Below, piece by piece: positions 12,301 through 22,341 of a stretch of DNA of 64,000 nucleotides. The stretch spans positions 197,539,853 through 197,603,852 of the forward strand of contig JASEVX010000001.1 in NCBI GenBank assembly GCA_031761405.1. Reading direction: 5' to 3'. Source of the stretch: Serripes groenlandicus. Lineage: Eukaryota > Mollusca > Bivalvia > Cardiida > Cardiidae. The stretch's first letter is position 1; every line of letters starts with the position of its first letter. The position numbers and the translations under genes were made by a program. The notes under the pieces were generated by a model that was not told the DNA's origin, ran no database searches, and saw only the letters and a list, made by a program, of their open reading frames with translations.

Positions 12301-12705
12301 TATTAATCTCCACACAGATGCATCAGCTGTAACCGTCTATTAACTAAATGTGTTAGTACCAATACTACAGGTAGTATTAATCTCCACACAGATGCATCAG
12401 CTGTAACCGTCTATTAACTAAATGTGTTAGTACCAATACTACAGGTATTATTTATCTCCACATCGATGCATCAGCTGTAACCGTCTATCAACTAAATGTG
12501 TTAGTACCAGTACTACAGGTATTATTAATCTCCACACAGATGCATCAGCTGTAACCGTCTATTACCTAAATGTGTTAGTACCAATACGACAGGTATTATT
12601 TATATCTACACCAATGCATCAGCTGTAACCGTCTATTAACTAAATGTGTTAGAACCAGTACTACAGGTATTATTCATCTCCACATCGATGCATCAGCTGT
12701 AACCG
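9307..12705. repeat. 74-bp satellite array, about 46 units
   Basis: Each unit reads 'taactaaatgtgttagtacc', 'agtactacaggtattattta', 'tctccacatcgatgcatcag', 'ctgtaaccgtctat'. Unit starts at 9307, 9381, 9899, 11453 and 12637 fall exactly on multiples of 74, so no net length change has accumulated over 45 units. Variants are confined to a few sites: tgtTag/tgtAag, ccaGt/ccaAt/ccGgt, ttTat/ttAat, catcg/cacag/catag and cgtCt/cgtTt. Runs of variant types recur 18 and 21 units apart, which indicates block duplication. Stops occur in all frames; non-coding. Confidence 0.97.
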
Positions 12706-12798
12706 AAGTTTTATTGAAGACACGCCCTGTTATATTAAATTTTTGTCAAAAAAATCTGTATTGGTTTGTATCTGTTATGATAGCGGATAAGAGTTTAA

Positions 12799-13016
12799 CC
12801 ATTTCCCATATAAAATAAATCTGCTGCAGACGACTTTTAAATTATCAAGTACAAAACATAGAAAATCTCTATAAATGATAGTAAGATAATTGAAGAGTTG
12901 AAAATATTGTGGCAAATGGAAATATTTGTCATTATGAGCAATTTCACCTTTTGCCACAATGATTTCTAAAGTCGTCTGCTGAAGAGGCCCATTAAGGATA
13001 TATATGTGGGAAAGGG
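12799..13016. mobile_element. AACCCTTTCCC MITE, near full length
   Basis: TTAA at 12795-12798 and 13017-13020. Ends 'ccatttcccatata' and 'tatatgtgggaaaggg'. Interior 'ctgctgcagacgacttttaa', 'agaaaatctctataaatgat', 'gagcaatttcaccttttgcc' and 'aaagtcgtctgctgaagagg' match the family order. Confidence 0.85.
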
Positions 13017-13020
13017 TTAA

Positions 13021-13430
13021 AACCGTAAATGGAGAAAATTAAGGCAATTAATATTTGGTCATTACTTGATTCAGTGTTAGTTCAAATTGTTATTTGAGAG
13101 ATTTTCTGTGGAAAAATTATTACCCAATACATTCAATGGGTATAAAAGGATGAAAGGTAAAGGTGTTAGAAATTACAACACGAATATACTTCAAAAACAC
13201 CACTTTATTCATTTATTGTTTCATCAAAATATCGAACGAGCAAACGTCCTATTTTCGTTTACGGTTAAAGCAATTATATCAAATAGAAAAACGAATGCAG
13301 CAGATAAGGAAACAAGCAGATAACAATAATAAGAATGTTTTACTATAGTATATTTTATGCTTGATTGAACATAACGGATAAGCATACTGTTTACTCCACG
13401 CAGTGAAGCTATATGAAAACAAGATGAATA
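13021..13430. other. AT-rich stretch, nothing recognised
   Basis: Short overlapping frames of up to 78 codons (plus 13087-13323) have composition typical of AT-rich background. No motif seen. Confidence 0.4.
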
Positions 13431-13470
13431 AGAGACATATACACACACACATGTGTGTTTATATGTCTCT
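13431..13470. repeat. 40-bp hairpin
   Basis: 'agagacatatacacacacac' is followed by 'atgtgtgtttatatgtctct', which is its near-perfect reverse complement. The stem is about 18 bp with a very short loop. Confidence 0.8.
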
Positions 13471-13930
13471 GGATGAATGAAGGCGAGATTTAGCGTTGTC
13501 TGGAGTCCTTCCCCTAATTACTTCGTACTATCATGGACGTACATCTACGTCCCTGGTACTATCATAGGAAGTCGGGCGCCCATTTTTGGTTCCCGGTTTG
13601 AGATACTAGTAAAATTATAAAGAATATGAGGCTAGTTACCAAATTCAGTATAATGGTTTACTATTTTACTGTTTAGACTAGATACAGTATGAATTTCACT
13701 AAACTGAAAATAAACAGACATTGAATAAACATAGCTGCCTTGGTCTTTTTTTTTTTTTTTTTTGTAAAATTCACACATTTGTTTGGAGTGTAAAAGAGAT
13801 GTTTTAAAAGTCATTGACCTTAAAATAACATACTTTATAAGGACAAATTGAAATATAGATATGCGGTCACACTAGCATCCCTATAAATCTCTCCTTGTGC
13901 TAAATTTCAAGGCATTCCTACTGGAAGCTT
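13471..13930. other. AT-rich stretch with poly-T
   Basis: A T run of about 18 at 13746-13763 could be the tail of a minus-strand retroposed copy. Nothing else recognised. Confidence 0.4.
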
Positions 13931-13934
13931 CCAA

Positions 13935-14247
13935 TAATTGATCGATTGATTGATTAATTGATTGGGGCTTAACGCCCGTTTCCAACAATTTTTCAGTCAT
14001 ATCACGGCGGCCAGTTCACATATGCATGTGTTTCTTAGATTTCTCACACCAGTTCTCCACACAACAATCTTTCCAACCAACTAGCTGCTTTTCCACATAG
14101 ACTGTTAGCCCATTGGTGAAAAACGAATGACGCTTGTCACAGTGACTTTTGTCAAACGTCGGAAAGAATGTTGGCCGAGCTGGGATTCAAACTCATAACC
14201 CCTGGATTGACAGACCGCTTCGCTACTGACTGAGCTACCGCGGCTTG
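13935..14247 (-). mobile_element. SINE type III
   Basis: The minus-strand head at about 14160-14245 has 'tagctcagtagcgaag' (A box) and 'tatgagtttgaatcccagc' (B-box region). Its 3' end is 'gaaacgggcgttaagcccca'. It shares body blocks 'cacaccagttctccacacaa' and 'cggcggccagttcaca' with 34245-34503, and also with 47800-48010. Confidence 0.7.
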
Positions 14248-14499
14248 GCTCAATAAATATGAAAAGAAAGACAGAGCAAACAAAACATCATCACTATAGG
14301 TTAGACTGACGTGGATATTTTAATTGGTCCTACCTATATGCACACATATTATATACAGTAATACAAATGCGTGTACAGACAGGGACAGAGAGAGACATAG
14401 AGCGGCAAACATACATATAGACATACAGACATACGGACAGAGACACTCAAAACTGCTGCTACTATGTTTTTAAAAGACAGATCAGTTCCAGGAAATGGT

Positions 14500-14558
14500 T
14501 CAAGTATATGTTCGAATTATCGATATGTTCGAGCTATTATGAGTCCACTGTACTAGAA
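14500..14558. mobile_element. Isolated pogo/Tigger-like end
   Basis: 'atatgttcgaattatcgata' and 'gttcgagctattatgagtcc' followed by 'actgta'. On the minus strand it begins TACAGTGGACTC, the usual style of such termini. No partner end or transposase nearby. Confidence 0.45.
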
Positions 14559-14726
14559 TCTGGCTTCTGCAAATACGCTTATTATACATATATCGTTCTA
14601 GTTCTTATTTCATTGAAATATGACTAAACATACGAAAGAATACAAAAGCAATCTGGTCTTTTAAATTATTTCATTTTTTAAGACTTCGTAAATTAGATTG
14701 ATAGAAAAACGCAAAATTTAAAAGAT

Positions 14727-14732
14727 TTTATT
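14727..14732 (-). promoter_or_regulatory. Candidate poly(A) signal of the MGAT4C-like gene
   Basis: AATAAA on the minus strand, about 105 bp beyond the stop codon at 14835, at a plausible distance for a short 3' UTR. In such AT-rich DNA the hexamer can occur by chance. Confidence 0.5.
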
Positions 14733-14834
14733 TCTCTTGTATTCTTAAATTTAGGTATATTTCAATGAAATAGAACCTTGAAAGATATATGTTTTCTTTT
14801 CTAGTGAAAATGATGTTGAAGAAAGAAAGAGCAT

Positions 14835-15979
14835 CTATTTCCGCACCCATATGGCAATCTCTCTGATAATAATCCAGGGTATTTGATCTTGAGTGACTCG
14901 AATTTGAAGGCACTTTGCTGTAAACAACCCCATCTTAGAGTTCACGTCCGTAATGTTCGCGACTCCATTAATAAACTGACCTATTACAACATAATCCTTG
15001 CAGAACGGAGGGTCTTTTGAGTCCTCAATGATGGTACTCGCTTCCACTACACCAACATTAATGACGTCACTTTTATGCTCAGTGGTTCCCGTTTCAACAA
15101 TAACTTTATCTAATAAATGCGGGGTTTTAAAAATGATGGTAAAAACGTCACCTTCTTTTGCTGACGCGCTGCTCCAAAAATAACCGGAAATGTTTGAGTA
15201 AGCCATGGCTGGAGGAAAATCTGAATAAACAGTCAGTGTTGTATAAAGTTCGGCTTTGGGATTGTCCGAACTATATTTTTTACTAGGAAGATCGAAATAA
15301 TGGTCTTTTAAACCTTGAATTTTATCAGAAAGACTAGAATGGTACCCGATATGCTGGAAAAGCGTCGGCTTTCGTATGAGTCTCTGACCTTGACCTTTAA
15401 GCATGTTATAATACAGAAATGTAAAGTCTACAGGTTGTGTTTCACTAAATATTTTAAACATCTGGAAAAGGCCTTCTACATCTCTCGAATGATACAATTT
15501 GCCAATGAATCCCAATTCAGAAAACTCGAGGCAAATCCATTTGTCGTCTGTTTGCTTCTTCATGTAGTCTTCGATCGAATTCAGATATCCTTCCGCGGTG
15601 ATGACGTCATCTTCCATTTGCATATAATATTCTGACAGATCTTTACTATACTCCATAATGTACGAATAGTCATAGTTCTGTTTGGTCCTCCAGTACCAGT
15701 ACTTATTCGACGTCAACGATGCTGTAAACTTGGAATAATACTCATCCGGGGCACGTATCACGTGTAAAGTACCTGTATCAAAGTACTTCGAGTAGTTCGC
15801 TTTAAGTTGTTTTTCCATGTCGTTTTTCCATTCAGTTTTGTTGAAGTCAGCCAAAAAGACAATGATGTATATTTTACCCAGTTGCTCGTCCCTTGTTTTG
15901 TTTAATATTGAGCCAAGCATGCTGAGAAAGTAGCTTCCGTCTCGCCTCTGAATCGTTGGTATTCCAATAGTAAGCCAGC
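14835..15979 (-). CDS. MGAT4C-like GT54 N-acetylglucosaminyltransferase, terminal catalytic exon
   Basis: One exon holds the complete catalytic and C-terminal region (380 residues plus a split first codon). MGAT4 enzymes are Golgi type II membrane proteins; MGAT4A/B add a beta-1,4 GlcNAc to the alpha-1,3 mannose arm of N-glycans, while the activity of MGAT4C itself is less settled. The exon opens WLTIGIPTIQRRDGSYFLS, the strongly conserved family start. IVFLADFN follows. YYMQMEDDVITAEGYL carries the acidic metal/nucleotide-sugar motif (EDD at about 15606-15614). LEFSELGFIGKLYHSRD and PTLFQHIGYHSSL are further family signatures. The tail, with YFWSSASAKEGDVFTIIF, resembles MGAT4C more than A/B. 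It also contains several N-x-S/T sites. An in-frame ATG at 15920 exists, but family homology continues 5' of it to a splice acceptor (AG at 15981-15980), so 15920 is not the start. Intact, with no frameshift. Confidence 0.93.
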
Positions 15980-15981
15980 CT
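15980..15981 (-). promoter_or_regulatory. Splice acceptor of the catalytic exon
   Basis: The minus strand reads 'tcttttcgtctacgtttcc' then AG, a good pyrimidine-rich acceptor. The exon enters one base into a codon (phase 1). The protein homology begins immediately after it. Confidence 0.85.
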
Positions 15982-16010
15982 GGAAACGTAGACGAAAAGA
16001 CAATTAAACC

Positions 16011-16221
16011 GTGTCAACCCTTTTCTACATGCAGACGCATTTTGAAGCATCATCAGACGACTTTCGTCAGCATCGTCACAAAAGAAAGAATCGCTTATGA
16101 TGAGCTTTTTCTCCTTTTGTCACAATGATTGCAACTCTTAATATATAATTATGCGTTCATTCGTATAAATGTTCCATATCTAGCCGACTGACTTTTTTTA
16201 GTTGCAGTATGTGGGAAAGGG
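16011..16221. mobile_element. AACCCTTTCCC MITE in the intron next to the catalytic exon
   Basis: Starts 30 bp from the splice acceptor. Left end 'tcaacccttttctacatgca', right end 'gtatgtgggaaagggttaag'. Interior blocks 'tttctccttttgtcacaatg' and 'cagacgactttcg' are in family order. TTAA is present on the right (16222-16225) and mutated to TCAA on the left. Confidence 0.85.
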
Positions 16222-16225
16222 TTAA

Positions 16226-16855
16226 GCCTCACCGATGTATTCCTGCCAATGGTCACGTCGCTATAGTCACTCGTGATCTTTGATGTGCTCTAACACACAC
16301 ACCTGGATTAGTAATTGACACAAACTCATTAAAGAGTAGTGAACAAAGTAGACCAAGATCAGACTTTCACGACTGTGCAGGCTTATGACACGCCGTTTGC
16401 ATAATTACTTCGAGAACCTAGACTGATCTTAATCTACAGTAAATTTACTTAAAGGGTTGCATTGTATAAAGAATATGTTGTTATTTGCAGAATAAGGGGT
16501 AAACTATATGATAATTTGAAATATTATTCCTGAAAGACAAAACCATAACATTTATAGCAGGAGTTATGTATAATAACATTTACTTAACTACATACACCTA
16601 AGCTAGAAAACAACGTAATCAAAGACCAGTCTGAACATTTGTGCTGTCTTATCTTGGTCTTCATCGGTCTATTATCAGGTAGAAAAAAATACGACCCTAT
16701 AAATCTGAAAGATATTGATAGCAAAAACAAATTGTGATGCTACAAGTCGCAGAAAATGCATTGGGATATATAGATGAAGGAATCCAATTATGTATTGATT
16801 CCAAAATCTATAGAAGGAAGCTTTTATGACGTGAATTGATAGGAAGTATCAATTA
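16226..16855. other. Presumed intron, nothing recognised
   Basis: AT-rich, with a dispersed phrase 'agatcagactttcacgactg' (16348) resembling ones at 29.8 and 36.6 kb. No exon-like frame with splice sites was found. Confidence 0.4.
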
Positions 16856-16857
16856 TT

Positions 16858-17030
16858 AACTTTTTCTCATATGCAGATGCTATTTGACGCATCTGCGTCA
16901 TAATAAGCATGTCAACATGTTTTTCACTCTATTCAACGATTATTATTTAATTTGTTGGGATTTGCCATATGTTTGTCTATATGTTTTAAAAGTCGTCTGC
17001 TGCAGAATATGTGATATGTCGAAAAGGGTA
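16858..17030. mobile_element. AACCCTTTCCC MITE, shortened copy
   Basis: Reads 'tttctcatatgcagatgcta', 'ttgacgcatctgcgtc', then 'taaaagtcgtctgctgcaga' and 'tgtcgaaaagggtaaa'. The middle is replaced or strongly diverged. Confidence 0.65.
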
Positions 17031-17340
17031 AAAAGGCTTTTTGCTCTAATTTTTATTACTCCTATTGTTTAAATATAATAAGATAGTCGCTTTAGAAAAT
17101 AAGGTGTCTTTGAAGCATCATCTTGCGGCCAGCTTTCTTTTAAGTTATTGAGTGAAAACATATCGGGGCAGCAGTTATTGGGGGTATGTTTTTACAGAAA
17201 TTGAATACACTTCTTTCCTAAATGTAGATCAACTGTTGTGATGGTGAGACAATGAGTTGACACAGGCTCGTTTTAGCCGCCATTGTTCGCAAATGAAAGG
17301 GATCGCTTTTTGCCTGACACAACTCGTATAACTTTTATTT
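17031..17340. other. Presumed intron, nothing recognised
   Basis: No element ends or exon-like signals found. Confidence 0.35.
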
Positions 17341-17530
17341 GCAACATACTGACGTTTATGTTTACGTTGAAGACCTAATATACAACATACTGACGTTTAT
17401 GTTTACGTTGAAGACCTAATATACAACAAACTGACGTTTATGTTTACGTTGAAGACCTAATATACAACATACTTACGTTAATGTTTACATTGAAGACCTA
17501 ATATACAACATTCTTACGTTTATGTTTACG
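17341..17530. repeat. 41-bp minisatellite, left part
   Basis: About 4.6 units of 'tacaacatactgacgtttat', 'gtttacgttgaagacctaata'-type sequence. It is the continuation of the array at 21588-22285; the two were separated by insertion of the element at 17535-21583. Confidence 0.95.
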
Positions 17531-17799
17531 TTAAAGGAATACGCTCGGCTGAAATTTAAACTATATGACTAAATAGCACTACAGTAATGAATCATTTTGA
17601 TGTAATTACCTTTTTTTACATGCTTGCACTACCAAGATATATGCTTTTAAATGTTGTGTTTTCACGTCGGTATCGATCGCCTATGGACGCCGCCATCTTT
17701 GCTTATAATCAACTTCCTGTGACGTCAGTTACCCACTTCCGATTAACACCTTATGGATTACTAAATTTTCAGATCGCTAGCTTATCTTAGGTATAGGTC

Positions 17800-17925
17800 A
17801 AAATTGGCCGAATGCGTAAAAGGTCAGTCCAAAAAGGCCGATTATAGGTCGAGAAAGAAAGGCCAATTTCCCAAAATGTCTGGTACAAAAAGGCCGATTA
17901 TGAGGAAGGACCACTTTTTGAAGTT
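17800..17925. repeat. Short degenerate repeat of an 'aaggccgattat' motif
   Basis: 'aaaaaggccgattatagg', 'aaaggccaatttccc' and 'caaaaaggccgattatgagg' occur within 110 bp inside the 4-kb element. No coding meaning seen. Confidence 0.5.
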
Positions 17926-18059
17926 TAATGGTGTAAATATTGAATACATGTATGTTTGTTTTAGATTATTAATTCATCATAGTGGGGCGGGCGGTAAATT
18001 GATCCGTGTTATAATTAATTACAGTTTGCTTTGAATGTTTATTTAAACTTCCTTAATAA

Positions 18060-18165
18060 GACAATTTGAGAAGTTTGAGAATGTAATTGCCGTTAAGTTA
18101 TTGAATTCGATAATAGAGAAGTTTGAGAACGTAATTGCCGTTAATTTAATTTATCAGTAACAAAA
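18060..18165. repeat. Two diverged tandem copies, about 50 bp
   Basis: 'agaagtttgagaatgtaatt' and 'agaagtttgagaacgtaatt' are each followed by 'gccgttaa' at 18069 and 18118. Confidence 0.7.
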
Positions 18166-18284
18166 AAGGGGATGGAAGGTAAACAAAAACACGACCTTGG
18201 CATGTCAAAAACATAAGAAATTAGGAAATTCTATAAAGTATAATCATTGCAAACATTTGAAAACATAATGGTAATGTTGAAAGC

Positions 18285-18405
18285 ATTACGCTAAAAGGAG
18301 AAACTGCTAATTTTGAGCAATGTCCCCTTTATTCACGATGTTTTTCAAAAATCGTCTGCTACAAACGCGTCTTCAACAAGAAAATGGTCGTGTTCAATAA
18401 AAGGG
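18285..18405. mobile_element. Fragment of the AACCCTTTCCC MITE inside the 4-kb element
   Basis: 'ctaaaaggagaaactgctaa', 'tttgagcaatgtccccttta', 'aaaaatcgtctgctacaaac' and 'ataaaagggtaaat' are in family order. Confidence 0.65.
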
Positions 18406-20243
18406 TAAATTCATTTTTTTATATTTGACCAAACTTTCAAAAGATTTATTTGTTTGTTAAAGAATGAATTGTAAAATAATTTCTCACAAACCTGCATTAA
18501 AATCCCTTATAATCAAAATTATTTCTCAGAAACCTGCATAAAAATCCCTTATAATCCAAATGAAATCGTCCAATTTCACAAACACAAAAGGTCACAGATT
18601 TTAACACCGAATTTTGGGAGAGCCTATGGGAAATGCTTACGTCATAACGCGTGGGGATTTTACTCAAATAAACCGCGTCAGCACAAATTCCGCATTTAGA
18701 TAGTTTCAGTGTTAATTTCATAATAAGGTCAAATTGCATACTTGTGTGGTATTTTTTTGGTCGTGAATCTTCCCAAGAAACAAACAGTGTGATTCACAAC
18801 TAAAAAGCAAACACAACAATTCATGATCAGTCTGATCTCTGCCTCACAAGGTTTTTCCTCTGATTAATTGTTATCATGTCCACTATCCAGTAAGTTTTGA
18901 AAATGCCTGCCTATAGATCTTTTCACCACATAAATATTTTCGCTGTTGTCGACCAAGGGTTTGAACATGGTCGATTACAGCCAGTGCTGTCCTTGTTTGC
19001 TTTTGATCATCATCAAATTCCTGACGTTTTGGGCAGTACTTCAACATAAGGCTGTGAAAGACGTAACAGTATTGCAGTTATTAATTATATAGGAAAAGCT
19101 AAATCGAATGTTTTCAAACGAACTGACGTCTTTTGACTGCTGTAACATTTTACACGCCTTGCATGATGGTCAATTAATTATTTTATTACCCCTAATTAGT
19201 TGACTTGCTGTTTATTACCCCTAGTCGGCTGCTGCTCCTGATCAGCGCATCAAAGCCTCGGCGGTGCTTTGTTGGTAGATCATAAGTAGTGTCTGATTGC
19301 TACCGGAAATATGATTGGGTTTTATGACCTTTAATTGATTTTCAATAAAGAACGGTACAATGTTTTTAATTTTCGATTAATCTGTGATTACGCCTTTTGT
19401 CACAACGATTACAACTTTATTTATACATGTATTTGCTGTCATAGAGATTGTAGTGTTGTGTGGAGTGCCGGTGTAAGAAGCCTTAATAGGCATGGCCGAA
19501 AATTGTTTTTGCTTTTGAACGGTACAGTAAGCCTCTGCAGACGCATCCTGAAGAAAAACCGACCATACAAATATGCAATTTGATCTTATTTGCAATTCAC
19601 AATATGACATCCGAATTGCGATTTGTGTGTGACGTGGCTCATTTGTGTAAAAACATCCGAAGCTATGCGTACTCATTCTTCATAAACTTTCCCGTGTCTT
19701 GTATTTGGAGGTAATGAATTGTGGTAAAATACATTCAACTAAAAAACAAACGATTTTAAAAATTGGGACGATTTCATTTGGAATTAAAAGGGATATTTAT
19801 ACAGGTTTGAGAATTTTTCTTCAATATATAATATAAAAAGTCTAACAACAAAAATCCTTTTGGAAATTCGGTCAAAAATTAACCATTTCAATTCTCCCTT
19901 TCAACATAAACCGATGACTATTATGGAAAATCTCTTTACCGGCCAACTCCAGAGTATGTAGGGAATGGGTCGAATTATGCCTGCTCAAAAAGACTCGCCG
20001 ACAGATCCTATTACAGTAGCGTCCGACCACTACGGAAATTTGATTGTTTCTATGACCTTTGATTGTTCTACAAAACGACGGTTCATTATGTTTAACGAGC
20101 TGCTGAAATCATAACAAACAACTGTCAAATATATAAACGAATGAAATAAATAAATGTTAACACACATATATATTTAATTGGCTGATATATATTACACGAG
20201 TCAATTTCGAGTTTTCTATCCCACCTACTATGGTTGGATTACT
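18406..20243. other. Interior of the 4-kb element, unrecognised
   Basis: No frame above 100 codons. Two related blocks ('ctaccggaaatatgattggg' near 19300 and 'ctacggaaatttgattgttt' near 20030, each followed by 'tatgacctttaattg'-like sequence) show an internal duplication. 18500-18560 holds another short duplication ('cctgcattaaaatcccttat' and 'cctgcataaaaatcccttat'). Confidence 0.5.
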
Positions 20244-20678
20244 TACGGTGGCATAGAGGTGACATGTGTGTGTTTATATTTTTATTTTACTAAGTGGTGC
20301 GCACCGACATACTAAGTCGTGCGCACGAGATACTAAGTCGTGCGCACGACATACTAAGTCGTGCGCACCACTTAGTAACTCGTGCGCCACGACATAGTAT
20401 CTCGTGCGCACGACTTAGTAACTCGTGCGCACCACTTAGTAACTCGTGCGCACGAACATAGTATCTCGGTGAGCACGACATAGTAACTCGTGCGCACGAC
20501 TTAGTAACTCGTGCGCACGACATAGTAAACTCGTGCGCACGACTTAAGTATCTCGTGCGCACGACTTAGTATCTCGTGCGCACGACTTAGTAACTCGTGC
20601 GCACGACATAGTATGTCGTGCGCACGACTTAGTAAAATAAAAATAAAAACATACACATGTCACCTCTGTGCCACAGTA
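20244..20678. mobile_element. Palindrome-array element, copy 1
   Basis: Ends are inverted: 'tacggtggcatagaggtgac' on the left and 'gtcacctctgtgccacagta' on the right, followed inward by 'tttttattttac'/'gtaaaataaaaat'. The interior is a run of ~22-bp units, each centred on the palindrome GTGCGCAC and most often CTCGTGCGCACGAG or a one-base variant, separated by 'acttagtaa', 'acatagtat' and the like. TA at both ends suggests a mariner-type TA target. Confidence 0.8.
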
Positions 20679-21162
20679 CGGTGGCATAGAGGTGACATGT
20701 GTATGTTTTTATTTATCTCGTGCGCACGACATACTAACTCGTGCGCACGACTCAGTAACTCGTGCGCACGAGATACTATGTCGTGCGCACGAGATACTTA
20801 AGTGGGTGCGCACGAGTTACTAAGTCGTGCGCACGAGTTACTATGTCGTGCTCACGAGATACTATGTCGTGCGCACGAGTTACTAAGTGGTGCGCACGAG
20901 TTACTAAGTCGTGCGCACGAGATACTATGTCGTGCGCACGAGTTTACTAAGTGGTGCGCACGAGTTACTAAGTCGTGCGCACGAGATACTATGTCGTGCG
21001 CACGAGTTACTATGTCGTGGCGCACGAGTTACTAAGTGGTGCGCACGACTTAGTATGTCGTGCGCACCACTTAGTATCTCGTGCGCACGACTTAGTATGT
21101 CGTGCGCACCACTTGGTAAAATAAAAATAAAAACACACACATGTCACCTCTATGCCACCGTA
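20677..21162. mobile_element. Palindrome-array element, copy 2
   Basis: Abuts copy 1, sharing the TA. Ends 'tacggtggcatagaggtgac' and 'gtcacctctatgccaccgta'. Interior of roughly 18 units of 22 bp centred on GTGCGCAC. A short relative with only two palindromes lies at 41580-41686. The open frames in both strands here are repeat artefacts. Confidence 0.8.
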
Positions 21163-21563
21163 GATACTATTTACTATAAAACTTTATATAGATCTAGTAA
21201 TAATATGATGTAATGCTTTGAATTTCATTTTGAATAATTGAAGTTTAGGTTTGTAAACTTCCGGGGTTAATTTTCTTACGAAAAAGTATATTTTGTATTC
21301 CCTTTATAGTACCGCAGTCGTTCATTAGCTAACTCTACTTGTATGTTTTGTTTGGGACATAGAGGGTAAATGACGTCACGAATCTTTTCAGAAAGTATCG
21401 AGACATTGCGATATGTAAACAATGGCCGCGCCCATGCTGCGCACCGATCAGCACAAATAGTCATCTTTAAATAGTAATATCTTCATTATTAGTTGTATGT
21501 TAATGAAATGCATAGTAAATAAATGTTCTTTAAGTCAATATTTTTCAATTCAAAGCGAGTTTT
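21163..21563. other. Right part of the 4-kb element, unrecognised
   Basis: AT-rich sequence with a short 62-codon minus frame (21276-21464). No motif seen. Confidence 0.4.
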
Positions 21564-21587
21564 TTTCAGCCGAGCGTATTCCTTTAA

Positions 21588-22285
21588 AGACCTAATATAT
21601 AACATACTTACGCTTATGTTTACGTTAAAGACGTAATATACAACATACTTACGCTTATGTTTACGTTGAAGACCTAATATACAACATACTTACGTTTATG
21701 TTTACGTTAAAGACCTAATATACAACATACTTACGTTTATATTACGTTAAATACCTAATATACAACATACTTACGCTTATGTTTACGTTGAAGACCTAAT
21801 ATACAACATACCTACGTTTATGTTTACGTTGAAGACCTAATATACAACATACTTTCGCTTATGTTTACGTTGAATACCTAATATACAACATACCTACGTT
21901 TATGTTTACGTTGAAGACCTAATATATAACATACTTATGCTTATGTTTACGTTGAAGACCTAATATACAACACACTTACGTATATGTTTTTTTTTTACGT
22001 TGAAAACCTAATATACAAAGTACTTACACTTACGTTTACGTTGACATAATGTACAAAGTACTTGCGTTTATGTTTACGTTGACCTAATCTACAAAGTATT
22101 TACCTTTACGTTTACGTTGAAGACCTAATATACAACATACTTACGTTTATGTTTACGTTGAAGAATTAATATACAAAGTACTTACGTTTATGTTTACCTT
22201 AAATATCTGATATACAACATACTGACGTTTATGTTTTAAGTTTAGGACCTAACATACAAAGTACTTACGTTTATGTTTTGTATTG
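21588..22285. repeat. 41-bp minisatellite, right part, about 17 units
   Basis: Units of 'agacctaatatacaacatac' plus 'ttacgtttatgtttacgttga'. Copies after about 21990 are more diverged ('acaaagtacttac'), as expected at an array edge. On the minus strand every well-kept unit contains CATAAACGTAAGTATGTTG, i.e. a consensus-like 5' splice site; the last unit merges into the candidate exon at 22269-22341. Confidence 0.95.
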
Positions 22286-22341
22286 GACGTATTTTGGTTG
22301 ACTGTTGTTGAAAGGTCCCTGCTTTTATATTCCGACTCCAT
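22269..22341 (-). CDS. Candidate stem-region exon of the MGAT4C-like gene
   Basis: 73 bp between a 'gtatgtgtttcag' acceptor (AG at 22343-22342) and a GTAAGT donor (from 22268). In the frame that joins the catalytic exon it encodes 24 hydrophilic residues beginning MESEYKSRDLSTTV, with two N-x-T/S sites, then ending in basic residues directly before WLTIG. This fits a Golgi stem, where basic residues also precede the LTIG block in MGAT4C. The frame entering from upstream is phase 0, which does not fit the anchor exon. The donor belongs to the edge of the 41-bp array, so it would exist by chance even if this is not an exon. Confidence 0.4.

Larger units (their letters stand above)
17535..21583. 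mobile_element. 4,049-bp TTAA-flanked element with perfect 20-bp inverted ends
   Basis: Left end AGGAATACGCTCGGCTGAAA (17535-17554) is the exact reverse complement of 21564-21583. TTAA lies on both sides (17531-17534 and 21584-21587). Deleting the element and one TTAA restores an uninterrupted minisatellite unit 'tttacgttaaagacctaata', so this is a clean insertion. TTAA duplication is the hallmark of piggyBac-type transposition, but no transposase frame is visible, so the copy would be non-autonomous. It has itself received a MITE (about 18285) and the palindrome-array elements at 20.2-21.2 kb. Confidence 0.9.

Noticed and set aside
15920..15920. Start codon of the glycosyltransferase at the first in-frame ATG of the exon
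   Set aside because: Family homology continues 5' of it to a splice acceptor, so this Met is internal.
20244..21162. CRISPR array
   Set aside because: Direct palindromic repeats at 22-bp spacing without unique spacers, in a eukaryotic genome, bounded by transposon-like ends.
20290..21213. Cys/Arg-rich short proteins from the palindrome arrays
   Set aside because: They are translations of the GTGCGCAC repeat in several frames on both strands.
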